23,796 nucleotides of DNA from Chrysochromulina tobinii (taxonomy: Eukaryota; Haptophyta; Prymnesiales; Chrysochromulinaceae). A program made the translations under genes and the position numbers. The notes under the pieces were generated by a model. That model saw only the letters and a list, made by a program, of their open reading frames with translations, was not told the origin of the DNA and did no database searches. This document shows positions 23,742-23,796 of this stretch, piece by piece (position 1 is the first letter of the stretch; each line of letters begins with the position of its first letter). Where the stretch lies: the NCBI GenBank assembly GCA_001275005.1, contig JWZX01001859.1:1-23796 (forward strand), read 5' to 3'.

Positions 23742-23796
23742 TTTATTTATATACGTCGACGTACCCGCCGGGCGTGAGCGACAGCGAGCGGGCTCT

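Overview
The window looks like nuclear DNA of a GC-rich unicellular eukaryotic alga. Genes carry GT-AG introns. One gene encodes a plastid protein of the DUF1517 family with a two-part (signal peptide plus transit peptide) leader, which points to a plastid of secondary origin. A selenocysteine-encoding gene is present, and long alanine, proline and glutamine-rich low-complexity stretches are common. A haptophyte is my best guess and a pelagophyte or other stramenopile is possible; this is inference, not a match to a known genome.

Layout. 632-2842 (+): intronless six-transmembrane, cyclic-nucleotide-binding-domain potassium channel. 3546-4199 (-): selenoprotein U-type peroxiredoxin-like protein with an in-frame TGA at the redox-active position. 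It is divergent from 4444-6972 (+), a three-exon arginyl-tRNA synthetase with a minisatellite in its second intron. 7253-8503 (+): six-EF-hand protein with an N-myristoylation-type start. Then three minus-strand genes in tandem: a TAF9 histone-fold protein with an unusual N-terminal extension (17882-16287), a long disordered protein with an eIF4E-binding-type motif (16004-12783), and an AMPK/SnRK1 beta-subunit-like protein with a CBM48 glycogen-binding domain (12440 to about 9392). 20147-22183 (+): membrane-anchored glycoside hydrolase family 5 protein lacking both catalytic glutamates. 22300-23301 (+): the DUF1517 plastid protein.

The most unusual features are these. (1) The selenoprotein U gene. 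(2) Two 146-bp copies of one repeat in inverted orientation (17957-18102 and 19927-20072). Each lies just upstream of a coding region and points into it, and a G-run tract lies inside each. They are either a shared mobile promoter module or the ends of a roughly 2.1-kb inverted-repeat element. (3) A small family of introner-like insertions sharing a 24-nt core and flanked by direct repeats. Two copies sit in introns of the AMPK-beta-like gene and one in the eIF4E-binding-type gene. (4) The GH5 pseudoenzyme. (5) The TAF9 fusion.

The genes do not form a pathway or operon. They are independent housekeeping, signalling and surface genes packed with short spacers, such as 116 nt between the GH5 stop and the DUF1517 start and 244 nt between the divergent selenoprotein and ArgRS starts. 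The 1.8 kb between the two repeat copies has no gene I recognise.
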